A stretch of 64,000 nucleotides of DNA from Chitinophagaceae bacterium (GCA_016787065.1 JAEUVD010000046.1:1-64000); one strand, 5' to 3'. Numbered from the stretch's first letter, positions 33,087 to 43,058 are shown. Notes: a model not told the origin generated them from the letters alone. Numbers and translations are program-made.

Positions 33087-34062
33087 TCAGTTGATGTTTT
33101 TCGTTCGATTGAATATTTTCTACCGTGTACTTGATTCGCTGCACAAAAGCGTGTTTCCTGAACGTACAATCCTCGTTCAAACAAAGCGCACATTGAAATG
33201 GCAAACAAGCATCAACATGTATAAAAAACTCCACTCGGTCTTTGAAATGCGATCTAAAGGAATGTGAAATTTCATCAACTATTTGATGTGCTTCATTTAC
33301 GTTTAAGTAGTAGGGTACGGTAACATGACAATCGATATGATAGAAACCGGCGTAATCAATAACTCGTAAATTATGAACATCAATCCAAGAAGTTTTTGCA
33401 TGACCATTCATGAGCGTAACAATTTCGGCAATGATCGATTGATCCGCTTCATCCATCATACCCGATACCGATTTACGAATGATTTTATATCCAGTGTAAA
33501 CAATAAAAAGCGCAAAAACAATGGCTACTGCACTATCCAGTTTAAGGTTTCCTGTAAACCAAACGGCAAGTATTCCGAGAATCAAACCGAGTGTTGAATA
33601 GGTGTCTGATTTTAAATGTTCGCCTCCGCCAATTAACACGGGTGAGTTTTGTTTCCGTCCTTCTTTCACACAAAAATATCCGACAACATAATTCACCACC
33701 GCTGTTGTTGCGATGAGCAATAAACCAATATCCAAATGTTTCAGTTGATGCGGATATCGAAGGTTGTTTATCGCTTCATAAATGATAATCATTCCGGCAA
33801 GTGAAATTAAAATACCCTCTATGGCAGATGTAATAAATTCAACCTTACCATGACCATAAGGATGTTCCTTATCTTTTGGTTTGGCGGATAAAATAACACT
33901 ATACAATCCTAGAAATGCAGCTATTACATTTACCGTGCTTTCGATGGCATCGGTTAGAATGGCAACGGAATGTGTTAACAGCCATGCTACTAATTTCAAC
34001 ACAAATAACAACACCGATACGATCACCAGTAATTTCTGATAACGGATTGTGTTGTTCTTCAT
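33067..34062 (-). CDS. Cation diffusion facilitator transporter with cysteine-rich C terminus
   Basis: A 331-residue CDF exporter of divalent metals (Zn, Fe, Mn or Co) with six membrane helices. Metal-site motifs are TDAIES (Asp38 in helix 2) and HPYGHGK (67-73). The cytoplasmic ferredoxin-like domain (~210-285) ends in HVDA and then four cysteines at 286, 291, 294 and 299 (C-x4-C-x2-C-x4-C), likely an extra metal site. It starts 9 nt after the POT transporter gene, probably in one operon. It overlaps the convergent DUF3667 gene by 20 nt at the 3' end. Confidence 0.9.
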   Translation of the reverse strand: MKNNTIRYQKLLVIVSVLLFVLKLVAWLLTHSVAILTDAIESTVNVIAAFLGLYSVILSAKPKDKEHPYGHGKVEFITSAIEGILISLAGMIIIYEAINNLRYPHQLKHLDIGLLLIATTAVVNYVVGYFCVKEGRKQNSPVLIGGGEHLKSDTYSTLGLILGILAVWFTGNLKLDSAVAIVFALFIVYTGYKIIRKSVSGMMDEADQSIIAEIVTLMNGHAKTSWIDVHNLRVIDYAGFYHIDCHVTVPYYLNVNEAHQIVDEISHSFRSHFKDRVEFFIHVDACLPFQCALCLNEDCTFRKHAFVQRIKYTVENIQSNEKHQLITSKML

Positions 34063-34071
34063 GATGTAAAA

Positions 34072-35610
34072 CTACTTAACTTCTTGCATCAATTTTTTCA
34101 TTAATGGCGAAATCGCTATGAGTATAACTCCGGAGATAATCGCATATAATGCAAATTGCTTATAACCTTCTGTATAAGAAATTAGTTTATCCATGGCCGT
34201 TGGATTCTTAACTTCAGAAACTATACTCGCCCCAAATAAACCGGCAACGTACTGTCCATAAGCACTAGCCAAAAACCACATCCCCATCATGAGACCTTGC
34301 AAGCGAGCCGGGGAAAGTTTGGTCATAATAGATAAACCAATGGGCGACAAACACAATTCACCGAGTGTAACTATGAAATAAGCTAAAGTAAAAATGTCGA
34401 GTGAAGTCATACCTTGTGCATTAGCGAAAAAACGTGTTGCATAGAAGGTATAGAAGGCCAATCCAAGGAAAATAAATCCAAGTCCGAATTTAATCACGGT
34501 ATTCGGTTCCAAGTTTTTCTTAGCCATCGCTATCCAAATAATTCCAACGATAGCCGCGAAGATGATAACGAACAATGAATTCGCGGCATTATTAACACCG
34601 TTCGGGTCGAGTTTAATAAAGCCAAATAATTTATTGTCAAGGTTATTTGCTGCGAATAAAGAAAGCGACCCTCCTGCTTGTTCAAAAATGGCCCAGAAAA
34701 TAACTGAGAAAAGAATAAACAACAATGCCGCAATTAATTTCTTATTTTCTGCTAAGGAATGTTTCGACATTTCATAAAACAAATACATCAAGCTAAACGG
34801 TCCGATAATATACATGAAATAATCGGTATACTGAGTATTTGCAACCATCTTCATAATTAAAGGAATCGCCAAGAGTCCGCCGATATAAACGGCATATTCA
34901 TACCATTGTTTATTCGCATCTACCTTGCCGTCTCCATCCGTGTCATTTACAGCTTTCAATGGAGATAAACCAATAGGACCTAATGTAGTTCGAGTATATA
35001 CAAACGTTAATAAACTAATTGCCATTACAACAGCGGCTAAACCAAAAGCCACATTCCAACGTAATGTTTCAGGAATAATAGAACTCCAAAGTTCACCTTT
35101 ACCAATAGCAATACAGAAATAACCGCCAAGTAAAGCACCTATATTAATACCGGCATAAAACAGAGAAAAGCCTGCATCGCGACGCACATCGCCTTGCTTA
35201 TACAAGGCTCCAACCATGGTTGAAATATTGGGTTTGAAAAATCCGGTACCAATAATATTGAAAGAAATACCCCAAAAGAAATAATTCTTAGGATCGATGG
35301 ATAGAATAATACTTCCGATGATCATTAAAATTCCGCCCCAAAATAACGACTTTCTGAAACCTAGAATTTTATCGGCAAAGAGGCCGCCAATAAACGTGAA
35401 GGCATATACAAAAGCCTGAGTTGCACCATACTGAAGGTTAGCCACTTTTTCATCCATCAATAATTGATTCACCATGAAAAACGTGAGCATACCGCGCATA
35501 CCGTAAAAACAGAAACGCTCCCACATTTCACTAAAAAATAAATACCATAATGGCTTTGGATATTTACCTTCAAAATTTTGTATTTGCTCGAGGGTTATCT
35601 CTTGTTGCAT
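34072..35610 (-). CDS. POT/PTR family peptide:proton symporter
   Basis: A 512-residue MFS transporter of di- and tripeptides. The family motif is SEMWERFCFYGMRGMLTFF near the N terminus (ExxERFxYYG type), with the second motif FYAGINIGALLGGY near 150. About 12-14 membrane helices are present. It heads a two-gene unit with the CDF transporter. No clear -7 box is found; AAATCTTG just upstream of the ATG is the closest. Confidence 0.93.
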   Translation of the reverse strand: MQQEITLEQIQNFEGKYPKPLWYLFFSEMWERFCFYGMRGMLTFFMVNQLLMDEKVANLQYGATQAFVYAFTFIGGLFADKILGFRKSLFWGGILMIIGSIILSIDPKNYFFWGISFNIIGTGFFKPNISTMVGALYKQGDVRRDAGFSLFYAGINIGALLGGYFCIAIGKGELWSSIIPETLRWNVAFGLAAVVMAISLLTFVYTRTTLGPIGLSPLKAVNDTDGDGKVDANKQWYEYAVYIGGLLAIPLIMKMVANTQYTDYFMYIIGPFSLMYLFYEMSKHSLAENKKLIAALLFILFSVIFWAIFEQAGGSLSLFAANNLDNKLFGFIKLDPNGVNNAANSLFVIIFAAIVGIIWIAMAKKNLEPNTVIKFGLGFIFLGLAFYTFYATRFFANAQGMTSLDIFTLAYFIVTLGELCLSPIGLSIMTKLSPARLQGLMMGMWFLASAYGQYVAGLFGASIVSEVKNPTAMDKLISYTEGYKQFALYAIISGVILIAISPLMKKLMQEVK

Positions 35611-35770
35611 GTATCAAGATTTAATGGCGTAAGATAATAGTTTTACCGGAAAAGTGAACATGGAAATTCTAGGACTTACACTAAACTGTATTTTAGTTTT
35701 TCCGAAGCCTTTTGCATAGAAGTGTTTCAAATCAAAACAAGATCGCTACGAAATAATCTACAGCTACCTT

Positions 35771-37420
35771 TTATGATGTGCTGAATGAATCGATTTGAAG
35801 ATCCACAAAATTAAAGGTTGCCCCATCAAACAAACCTTTATCACTCAATTTCAATTGAGGTATTACTAACAAAGCCATAAACGAAAGGGTCATAAATGGT
35901 GCTCGCAGTGTTGAACCAAGTTCTTTTGCATAAGCATCAACCTTACTATATTGAGATGCTACTTCTTCTGCCGGTAAATTACTCATTAAACCTCCTACCG
36001 GGAGCGGCAACAAACATTGTTTGTTATTACCTAAGGCTACCACACCGCCTTCACAAGCAATAATTGCATTCACCGCGTCACATAGGGCTTTATCGGTTAC
36101 ACCTACGGCGATAATATTATGACTATCATGTGCCACGGTGCTGGCGATGGCACCTTCTTTCAAACCAAAATTTTTAATAAACGCAACCGCAATTGGCGCT
36201 TCTGAATAGCGATTTACCACCACCATTTTAAGCGTATCGTTATCTATATCAGAAACCAAATTTCCATCTTCCTCTTTAATATTTGCTAACACGGTTTTGG
36301 TTATGAGTTGTCCTTCAATAGCCTCAATAACGCGAATGGAATGTTTACCCGGTACTTTCGGTAGTATAAAATCATGAACCGCTTTCGGCATGATTTTAAA
36401 TTGATTAATTGTTCCTTCTTGAATAGATGGAATGCGTGATTGTTTGTTTTTAGCAACAAGCTTTCCTTGTATCCATGTTTCAATTATATCAAAGGAATTC
36501 AGATCACGAACAATAATAAAATCAGCAGCGTCTCCCTCGCGTAATAAACCTACCGGGAGCTTATAATGTTCAACCGGATTTATACAGGCTGCTTGCAGAA
36601 CCTTAAAAACATCTATGCCGCGTTGCACAGCTCGTTGAACATGATGATTGATATGATGAATAAGTAATTCATCAGGGTGTTTATCGTCACAACAAAACAT
36701 CATCTGTTTTTCCCAAGTTGGCAACAGATCGATGAGCGCTTCAAAATTTTTAGCTGCACTTCCTTCGCGTATTAGGATGTTCATACCTGCTTGTAATTTT
36801 TCTAATGCCTCTTCACGCGTATAACATTCATGATCTGTAGAAATACCAGCTTGTATATACTTCAAGGCATCTTCACCACGTAAACCTGGAGCATGTCCAT
36901 CAACAGGTTTATTGTATTTTTGGGCTAAAGCTATTTTCCGCATCACTTCTTCATCCTTAAATAATACGCCGGGGTAATTCATCATTTCAGATAAATAAAG
37001 AATCTCTTCGCGTTGCAAAAGTTCATCTATTTGTTGTGATGCCAATATTGCACCTGCCGTTTCAAATGCGGTAGCGGGCACACAACTAGGTGCTCCAAAG
37101 AAAAAATGAAAGGGTACTTTTTTACCATTTTGTATCATGTATTCTATTCCTTCCATACCACATACATTGGCTATTTCATGCGGATCACTTACCGTAGCAA
37201 CAGTACCATGTATAGTAGCTAATCGTGCAAACTCGGAGGGTATAAGCATCGAACTTTCAATATGAACATGAGCATCAATAAAACCAGGTAATATATAATG
37301 CTCGCATGGCTTGTTTGTTTCTTGAATACGTACAATAACATGATCCTGAATTACTACTTCTCCCGGAAAAATACGTTTGTTATGTATGTCTACCACATGA
37401 TGATACATTGTTTGTTCCAT
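35771..37420 (-). CDS. ade: Adenine deaminase
   Basis: A 549-residue amidohydrolase that deaminates adenine to hypoxanthine for purine salvage. Metal-binding motifs [10 protein letters not shown] (48-57), [16 protein letters not shown] and [11 protein letters not shown] match the Ade family, and the C-terminal SVAHDSHN/GVALGNNK-type region ([20 protein letters not shown]) is also present. A near -7 box (TACTTTTA) ends 4 nt before the first ATG, supporting that start over the ATG at codon 5. AMP nucleosidase (43225) in the same window releases adenine, the substrate of this enzyme. Confidence 0.95.
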   Translation of the reverse strand: MEQTMYHHVVDIHNKRIFPGEVVIQDHVIVRIQETNKPCEHYILPGFIDAHVHIESSMLIPSEFARLATIHGTVATVSDPHEIANVCGMEGIEYMIQNGKKVPFHFFFGAPSCVPATAFETAGAILASQQIDELLQREEILYLSEMMNYPGVLFKDEEVMRKIALAQKYNKPVDGHAPGLRGEDALKYIQAGISTDHECYTREEALEKLQAGMNILIREGSAAKNFEALIDLLPTWEKQMMFCCDDKHPDELLIHHINHHVQRAVQRGIDVFKVLQAACINPVEHYKLPVGLLREGDAADFIIVRDLNSFDIIETWIQGKLVAKNKQSRIPSIQEGTINQFKIMPKAVHDFILPKVPGKHSIRVIEAIEGQLITKTVLANIKEEDGNLVSDIDNDTLKMVVVNRYSEAPIAVAFIKNFGLKEGAIASTVAHDSHNIIAVGVTDKALCDAVNAIIACEGGVVALGNNKQCLLPLPVGGLMSNLPAEEVASQYSKVDAYAKELGSTLRAPFMTLSFMALLVIPQLKLSDKGLFDGATFNFVDLQIDSFSTS

Positions 37421-37424
37421 GTGT

Positions 37425-37432
37425 TAAAAGTA
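37425..37432 (-). promoter_or_regulatory. -7-like promoter box TACTTTTA for adenine deaminase
   Basis: One mismatch to TAnnTTTG, 4 nt before the ade ATG. Confidence 0.35.
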
Positions 37433-37631
37433 ATATGAATTCAGTATTGAAATTCAAAATTCAGGATTCGGATTTGTTCACACATGATGCCTGGATGCTT
37501 ACACCTAATAAACTTATTTAAACGAATACCTAAGCTTGGATTAACGCAAATTATTTCTACCGAAAAAAATACCATTTAGTGTGCAATACACGAGTTGCAA
37601 ATCAAATTCGCAATCGTATGCAACAAACTTT

Positions 37632-38264
37632 CTAAAAACGATAACCTAACCCAAAGTTCAACTGAAACGCTAGACTTACCGGATTATTTGTGTTAGAGGC
37701 ATTATAATACGTACTGTTATCATAAGGCATTGAATCGTAGTAAATAATACCCAAACTACTTTCAACGGTTAAGTAAAAATGTTTCGACATGGTAACATTT
37801 AAACTAGGGTTAATCATAAATCCGAATTGCTTTTTAGTTCCAGAAACTTCTTGGGTATAATAGCCATTGACCTGATCGAACTTGGTAATATTGTATCTGC
37901 CATTTCCATACCCAAACAAGAGTTGCGGACCAACCGCAAAACGCACCAACCCTTGTCCGAAAGGATAAATTTTCAACGTTGGCATAATATAAAAATATTG
38001 TTCCTGGATAGACGCGAATACCGGTAGTTTAAAAGATAAATGCTCATTATTAAAAATGCGTTCATACGACACTCCAACGGTAAGATCAGGTTGGGTTTGA
38101 TTGGCATTCGTTAGTATAACCTGAAACGGATAAAAAGCAAGAATATCCTTTCCCAAAATTTCTTTTTGTTTCTTTTCACTATTCTTATCCATGCGTTTAT
38201 AACCTTGAGCATGAACTTGAAATAACCCAAAACTGAGTAAGAGTATCAAGAGTATTTTTTTCAT
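37632..38264 (-). CDS. Outer-membrane beta-barrel protein, hypothetical
   Basis: A 210-residue protein with a signal peptide (1-19, ending FQVHAQ) and repeated amphipathic strands ending in a terminal strand with aromatic residue (LAFQLNFGLGYRF), the pattern of small OmpX/OprF-type barrels. It has no recognisable enzymatic motif. It stands alone between ade and the RluA-type gene, with a 210-nt upstream gap to ade in which I see nothing notable. Confidence 0.7.
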   Translation of the reverse strand: MKKILLILLLSFGLFQVHAQGYKRMDKNSEKKQKEILGKDILAFYPFQVILTNANQTQPDLTVGVSYERIFNNEHLSFKLPVFASIQEQYFYIMPTLKIYPFGQGLVRFAVGPQLLFGYGNGRYNITKFDQVNGYYTQEVSGTKKQFGFMINPSLNVTMSKHFYLTVESSLGIIYYDSMPYDNSTYYNASNTNNPVSLAFQLNFGLGYRF

Positions 38265-38301
38265 TTTATATCGATTTTATGTTTTACAAAATTAGTTTTT
38301 A

Positions 38302-39021
38302 TCATCGCATCCATTTCAAACATTGTTTTAACATGGCTTGCATATCTTTCGGGAGTGGCGCTTCCGCACTTACCTGTGTACCATCTTCCTTTTGGAATGA
38401 AAAAGAAAAAGCATGCAAAGCTAATCGGTTTAACAAGGGCTTTTCTTCTTCTGCCAATTTAGATAAATGGTAGTTCCGTTTCAAGGACGAAACAAAAACC
38501 GGATTTGTTAGTCCGTACATAGCATCACCAATGATAGGATTTCCGATATTACTTAAATGCAGGCGAATTTGATGGGTACGTCCGGTATGCAGTGTGCAAG
38601 CAACATAACTAAATTTTCCAAAATCTTCTAAAACCTGATACTCGGTAATAGCTTCTTTACCTTGCTTCTGATGAACCATCATTTTCCCATTTTTGGCAGG
38701 GTGCTCCATAATTGGATCTTTAATGAATCCGGATGGTGTTGCTAAACTTCCATGAACCCAAGCATGATATACTTTATGCACTTTGCGTTGCTCGAGTAAT
38801 CGATTGAGAAATTGATGCGCTTGTGGATGTTTGGCAAAACTCAAACAACCACTGGTATCTCTGTCGATACGATGCGTTACTAAAAGTCCAGGAAACTGTT
38901 TAAGCAGTTCATGATACGCACTCGGTATGGTGGCATCAAACCGATCGGAAATAGACAAGAGTCCGGAAGGTTTATTAATAATTACATAATCGTTATCATT
39001 CCAAAGTACTTCTAGCTTCAT
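38302..39021 (-). CDS. RluA-family pseudouridine synthase
   Basis: A protein of 239 residues from the ATG at 39021, which overlaps the preceding synthase gene as ATGA; a longer frame from 39072 is unlikely. The catalytic motif HRIDRDTSGCL contains the nucleophilic aspartate, and GRTHQIRLHLSNIGNPIIGD is the RluA-family substrate motif. No S4 domain is present. It isomerises uridine to pseudouridine in rRNA or tRNA; the exact site cannot be told from sequence. Translated together with the RsuA/RluB-type gene upstream. Confidence 0.9.
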   Translation of the reverse strand: MKLEVLWNDNDYVIINKPSGLLSISDRFDATIPSAYHELLKQFPGLLVTHRIDRDTSGCLSFAKHPQAHQFLNRLLEQRKVHKVYHAWVHGSLATPSGFIKDPIMEHPAKNGKMMVHQKQGKEAITEYQVLEDFGKFSYVACTLHTGRTHQIRLHLSNIGNPIIGDAMYGLTNPVFVSSLKRNYHLSKLAEEEKPLLNRLALHAFSFSFQKEDGTQVSAEAPLPKDMQAMLKQCLKWMR

Positions 39022-39929
39022 GAATTGTAATGCTTGAGAAAAATAATTTCTTTTGTTGAAAGCTCTCGCCAATGACCTCGTTGTAAATTTTTCTTGGTAA
39101 GTCCGGCATAATAAACACGGTCTAGTTGCTTTACTTGATAGCCCAAACTTTCAAAAATTCGTCGCACAATTCGGTTTTTACCCATGTGTATTTCGATACC
39201 GATTTCCTTTTTATTTTTAGCGTTGATATACGCGAGTTCATCAACGGGCGCTTTACCATCTTCCAGAACAACACCTTGTTGAATGGCAATAAAATGTTCT
39301 TTCAGAAGTGCTTTGTCTAAAACCACCTGATAGATTTTTTTAATTTTATACTTAGGGTGTGTTAGTTTTTGTGCTAAGTCGCCATCATTAGTTAACAACA
39401 ATAAACCGGTTGTATTACGGTCTAATCGCCCGACCGGAAATACGTTAGGCTCAGGAGCATCTTTAAATAAGTCCATAACAGTATGTCTTCCTTCCGGATC
39501 TACCGTTGTGGTGATCATATTTTTAGGTTTATTAAGAAGGTAATACACTAATTTCTTTTTAGGAAAAATGCGTTGTCCTTCATACAAGATATAATCTTCT
39601 AACGACACCTTAGTTCCAGGCTCTGTTTCTATTAAACTATTTACTTTAATTTTTCCTTTACGAATAATATCTGCTGCTTCGCGTCGAGAACAAATACCGC
39701 AATGAGCCACGTATTTATTCAAGGGCATTTTACCATCTACAGCACGTTCATCCGGAGCGAGAACTGGTTTCACTGATTTCTTAGCAACCGGTTTGTCGAT
39801 GGGCTTTGCCGGTTTAAATTGTCGCTTATCCAACCTTGGTTTTGCCTTCTTGGCTTCATCCTTTTTATGAAAGACTCCTGCCTTCGGCTTAGAGAAATCG
39901 GATGGTACGTGCTTTACTTTCTTTGCCAT
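39018..39929 (-). CDS. RluB/RsuA-family pseudouridine synthase with basic N-terminal extension
   Basis: A 303-residue protein. Residues 1-65 are a lysine-rich, low-complexity tail. An S4 RNA-binding domain (PLNKYVAHCGICSRREAADII, ~68-110) is followed by the catalytic domain with FPVGRLDRNTTGLLLLTNDG, where the first Asp is the nucleophile. RluB modifies 23S rRNA U2605; RluF and RsuA are close relatives. Basic tails of this kind are common in Bacteroidota members. It sits between rlmN and the RluA gene, so three rRNA/tRNA-modification genes are grouped. Confidence 0.9.
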   Translation of the reverse strand: MAKKVKHVPSDFSKPKAGVFHKKDEAKKAKPRLDKRQFKPAKPIDKPVAKKSVKPVLAPDERAVDGKMPLNKYVAHCGICSRREAADIIRKGKIKVNSLIETEPGTKVSLEDYILYEGQRIFPKKKLVYYLLNKPKNMITTTVDPEGRHTVMDLFKDAPEPNVFPVGRLDRNTTGLLLLTNDGDLAQKLTHPKYKIKKIYQVVLDKALLKEHFIAIQQGVVLEDGKAPVDELAYINAKNKKEIGIEIHMGKNRIVRRIFESLGYQVKQLDRVYYAGLTKKNLQRGHWRELSTKEIIFLKHYNS

Positions 39930-39939
39930 GAAACAAGTT

Positions 39940-40980
39940 TTATTTAGAAGGGTGGTTTACGTTGGCAAGTTGTCCGCATGCCGCATCAATATCTTTACCG
40001 CGACTGCGTCGGAGGCGGGCATTCACTTTATTCTGATCGAGATATGCCATAAAGCGATCCACCTTATCCTCGTCTGGTTTTTTGAACTTAGCAAATTCAA
40101 TCGGGTTATACTCGATGATATTTACTTTAGCCGGAACTTGTCGACAAATTTTAATAAGCTCATCCGCATCCTCCACATCATCATTAAAATTAGCGAAAAG
40201 AATATATTCGAACGTGATAGGATTCTTCGTTTTTTTATAAAAATAATTAAGGGCTTCTAGCAATACCTTAATATTATTCGATTCATTAATCGGCATGATT
40301 TCATTTCGTTTTAAATCATTCGCCGCGTGCAACGATAAGGCAAGGTTAAACCGTACCTGATCATCGCCGAGTTTACGAATCATTTTTGCGATACCCGCTG
40401 TAGAAACGGTAATTCTGCTTGGCGACATACCCATACCTCCCTCTGAAGTAATTTTATCAATTGCCCGTAATACGTTGTTGTAATTAAGGAGTGGTTCTCC
40501 CATACCCATAAAAACAATGTTCGATAAATGCCGTTGATAGTGCTGTTCGGCCTGATCATTCAAGTGTTTCACCTGATCGTAAATTTCATCAAATTCTAAA
40601 TTTCGTTTTCTATCCATGTAACCGGTTGCACAAAATTTACAACTTAAACTACAACCTACTTGCGATGAAACGCAGGCCGTCATGCGCGTTGGGGTTGGAA
40701 TTAATACGCCCTCCACATAATCACCATCGTGTAATACAAAACGGTTTTTAATGGTGGTATCTTCACTAAACTGACTATGATCTATTTTTAATTTATGTAA
40801 ACTATATTCTTCATTCAACCGATCGCGCGTTGCTTTAGAAACATTCAACATATCGTTTATCTCATTGATATTCTTTTTCCAAAGCCATTCCTGGATTTGT
40901 TTAACTCGATAAGGTTTCTCCCCGATCGATGCTATCAACGATTTTAATTCTTCTTCCGATAAATGGCGAAGGTTTTTCAT
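39940..40980 (-). CDS. rlmN: 23S rRNA / tRNA adenine-C2 methyltransferase RlmN
   Basis: A protein of 346 residues. A radical-SAM enzyme that methylates C2 of A2503 in 23S rRNA and A37 in some tRNAs. The 4Fe-4S cluster motif is Cys110, Cys114, Cys117 (QVGCSLSCKFCATG), and the C-terminal catalytic cysteine lies in DIDAACGQL. I chose the ATG at 40980 because an exact -7 box (TACATTTG) ends 5 nt upstream; the longer frame would begin before that box. It lies 10 nt from the RluB-type gene. Confidence 0.95.
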   Translation of the reverse strand: MKNLRHLSEEELKSLIASIGEKPYRVKQIQEWLWKKNINEINDMLNVSKATRDRLNEEYSLHKLKIDHSQFSEDTTIKNRFVLHDGDYVEGVLIPTPTRMTACVSSQVGCSLSCKFCATGYMDRKRNLEFDEIYDQVKHLNDQAEQHYQRHLSNIVFMGMGEPLLNYNNVLRAIDKITSEGGMGMSPSRITVSTAGIAKMIRKLGDDQVRFNLALSLHAANDLKRNEIMPINESNNIKVLLEALNYFYKKTKNPITFEYILFANFNDDVEDADELIKICRQVPAKVNIIEYNPIEFAKFKKPDEDKVDRFMAYLDQNKVNARLRRSRGKDIDAACGQLANVNHPSK

Positions 40981-40985
40981 CGGCG

Positions 40986-40993
40986 CAAATGTA
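40986..40993 (-). promoter_or_regulatory. -7 promoter box TACATTTG for rlmN
   Basis: An exact TAnnTTTG 5 nt before the chosen rlmN ATG and downstream of the longer frame's start. Confidence 0.5.
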
Positions 40994-41038
40994 ATCATTG
41001 TTTACCGTTGCTGTACGCTTATTTCAAGAGTAACCCGA

Positions 41039-41890
41039 TTATTCTATACTCTCGTAACTAGATGGGCATTTATAGGTAGGTAATCGAAACGATAAACCGA
41101 TCTGTGCCGTCATAAATTGATCTTTGGTTGTACTGATGCCTCGTTGTTTGCCGGCCACACCAATTCGATCATAACCGCCTTCTACACTCCGATCTTGAAG
41201 CGAAGCCGAAACAGAAGGATAAGGTGACGGATTGTTATCAACAAATTTATCGATACCCACATAGGTGGTACTTACATCATCAATATAATCTGTTGTAGTG
41301 CTTCGATTAATAACTTCCATAAACAAGGTAGTTCCGCCTCTCAACCAATATTTAAAACCTATACCAATGGGCAGTGAAAATGCATAACGTTTATATCGAC
41401 GATCGGCATATTCGTTATATAACTGGCCTTCGGTACCTAAAGGGCGAAGATCATAGCGCTTGCCATCAAAATGAGCATACGGATTGTGCCAGAACATGCC
41501 TAATCCTAAAGTTACATAGGGTGTAAAGCGATGATTATAATCTTGCACGCGATACTTAAAAAAATGAAAGTCGAACATAAAAGAAGCTTCCACAATGTCT
41601 GAATAGAAATTCAGATTTCTGGTTTTCTGATATACATTCGGAGAGTACTGATCATCACCATGAACTTTTGCATAGTTTCCGGCTAGCTTCATAGCTATAT
41701 ACGGTGTAAAGTTATACTTATAAAAAAGGGAACCACTATAAAGCGAAGTTTGGAAAATTAGATCCTGATTTAAATCGCCAAAATAATTTGAACCTCCAAC
41801 ACCAAAACCGAATTCAGAGCGACGATAATAAATTTGCGCTCCGGCAGACAGGTTGATAATCAGAAATAGGAGAAGCAATAATCTCTTCAT
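41039..41890 (-). CDS. DUF6089-type outer-membrane protein
   Basis: A protein of 283 residues from the ATG at 41890, with a clean signal peptide (MKRLLLLLFLIINLSAGAQ). YRRSEFGFGVGGSNYFGDLN right after the signal is characteristic of the Bacteroidota DUF6089 family, and alternating strands end in IGLSFRLPTYKCP. Likely an eight-strand-type barrel in the outer membrane; the function is unknown. An exact -7 box (TACTTTTG, 41903-41910) lies 12 nt upstream. Divergent from the DinB-like gene. Confidence 0.75.
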   Translation of the reverse strand: MKRLLLLLFLIINLSAGAQIYYRRSEFGFGVGGSNYFGDLNQDLIFQTSLYSGSLFYKYNFTPYIAMKLAGNYAKVHGDDQYSPNVYQKTRNLNFYSDIVEASFMFDFHFFKYRVQDYNHRFTPYVTLGLGMFWHNPYAHFDGKRYDLRPLGTEGQLYNEYADRRYKRYAFSLPIGIGFKYWLRGGTTLFMEVINRSTTTDYIDDVSTTYVGIDKFVDNNPSPYPSVSASLQDRSVEGGYDRIGVAGKQRGISTTKDQFMTAQIGLSFRLPTYKCPSSYESIE

Positions 41891-41902
41891 AAAAAGGGAA
41901 CT

Positions 41903-41910
41903 CAAAAGTA
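41903..41910 (-). promoter_or_regulatory. -7 promoter box TACTTTTG for the DUF6089 gene
   Basis: An exact TAnnTTTG on the minus strand, 12 nt before the ATG at 41890. Confidence 0.5.
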
Positions 41911-41954
41911 GGGTAATTATTGTGGCATCGCTTAACTTTTTTGGTTGTTAGGCT

Positions 41955-41962
41955 TACTTTTA
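41955..41962 (+). promoter_or_regulatory. -7-like promoter box TACTTTTA for the DinB-like gene
   Basis: One mismatch to TAnnTTTG, ending 5 nt before the ATG at 41968. It lies inside the longer GTG-started frame, so it argues for the shorter protein. Confidence 0.4.
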
Positions 41963-41967
41963 CAATT

Positions 41968-42498
41968 ATGAAACGAATTCCAAAGCCAAAACCAGAAGAG
42001 TATGCCGTTTATTACAATCGGTATATTGATACCATTTCAGAAGATACACATATTTTAAAAGCACTTAAGGAAGAATCAAAGGAATTCGAGAAGCAATTAC
42101 TTTCCCTTTCAGAAGATAAATTACACTACCGATACGCCCCAGGCAAATGGAGTATTAAAGATATACTGATGCACCTAATAGATTGCGAACGTATTTTTTT
42201 ATACCGAGCGCTTCGGTTTTCTCGTAACGACCAAACGCCTCTTCCTTTTTTTGAAGAAGATCAATATGCTATGGTGGCGGAAGCCGATAAATTATCTATT
42301 CGAAAAATTGTGAAAGAATACAAAACGCAACGGGCAGCTACGCTGGCATTTTTTGATAATCAAACTCAAAAAAGTTTGAAACGCACCGGCATTGCCAGTC
42401 AGGCTGCTATGAGCGTGCGTGCCTGCGCTTGGATTATTTGTGCCCATGAACGCCATCATCGAAAGATAATGGAAGAACGTTATTTAGGCTCTGAATAA
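41968..42498 (+). CDS. DinB family protein
   Basis: A protein of 176 residues from the ATG chosen by the promoter box. The DinB four-helix bundle is shown by YRYAPGKWSIKDILMHLIDCERIFLYR with the first metal-binding His, and by the C-terminal IICAHERHHRKIMEERY with the His-x3-His pair. DinB-superfamily proteins are metal-dependent; several are thiol S-transferases, and the role here is unknown. It is the third DinB/DUF1569-type gene in the window (also 10080 and 42597). Confidence 0.85.
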   Translation: MKRIPKPKPEEYAVYYNRYIDTISEDTHILKALKEESKEFEKQLLSLSEDKLHYRYAPGKWSIKDILMHLIDCERIFLYRALRFSRNDQTPLPFFEEDQYAMVAEADKLSIRKIVKEYKTQRAATLAFFDNQTQKSLKRTGIASQAAMSVRACAWIICAHERHHRKIMEERYLGSE

Positions 42499-42596
42499 TG
42501 CCGTAGAAGAAGAAGTAAACTTTATGGTAGGTCATGCTTTTAAGTCGCTCGCTTCGTAGAAATTTCGAACGTATTTAAAAATCACAACATCAATTC

Positions 42597-43058
42597 TTAA
42601 ACACCAAATTGTTTCAAATGATGATCGAGGTGTTTGTAAAACATATTATTCCATTCTACACTACTAAGTTTTCCAAAGGAATGTGATTCACGATTATTGA
42701 AATATGCCGATCCTAATTCCTGTGTTTTACGAATGTAGTTTATCAAACGACTTTTTTCCGTTTCAAATACGCGTTCATCTTTAATAATGAACTGCGGTGC
42801 GGTTGGACTGTTCTTGGGATACTCTCCATCGTTCACAACTTTCTTCTTCACAAACAATTTTAGAATAAGTTTCATAAACCCACCGGGCTTAGGATGTTTT
42901 CCTTCTTCATAAACCATTTCGTACGTTACGTTGCAATGCGCAAGCATAGTATGTACGGGCATCTTCCCCCATAATGCCGGTGTGTCGGGTTGCAAACGTT
43001 CTATACGTTGAATTATTTCTTCCGCTATTTGTTTGTCGAATATATTACCTAGTGCCAT
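42597..43058 (-). CDS. DUF1569 family protein
   Basis: A 153-residue protein. LWGKMPVHTMLAHCNVTYEMV and the C-terminal FGKLSSVEWNNMFYKHLDHHLKQF match the DUF1569 branch of the DinB superfamily. The histidine in AHCN and those of KHLDHHL would be metal ligands. The C-terminal end is clearly related to that of the protein at 10080-10544. Convergent with the DinB gene (98-nt gap); function unknown. Confidence 0.82.
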   Translation of the reverse strand: MALGNIFDKQIAEEIIQRIERLQPDTPALWGKMPVHTMLAHCNVTYEMVYEEGKHPKPGGFMKLILKLFVKKKVVNDGEYPKNSPTAPQFIIKDERVFETEKSRLINYIRKTQELGSAYFNNRESHSFGKLSSVEWNNMFYKHLDHHLKQFGV

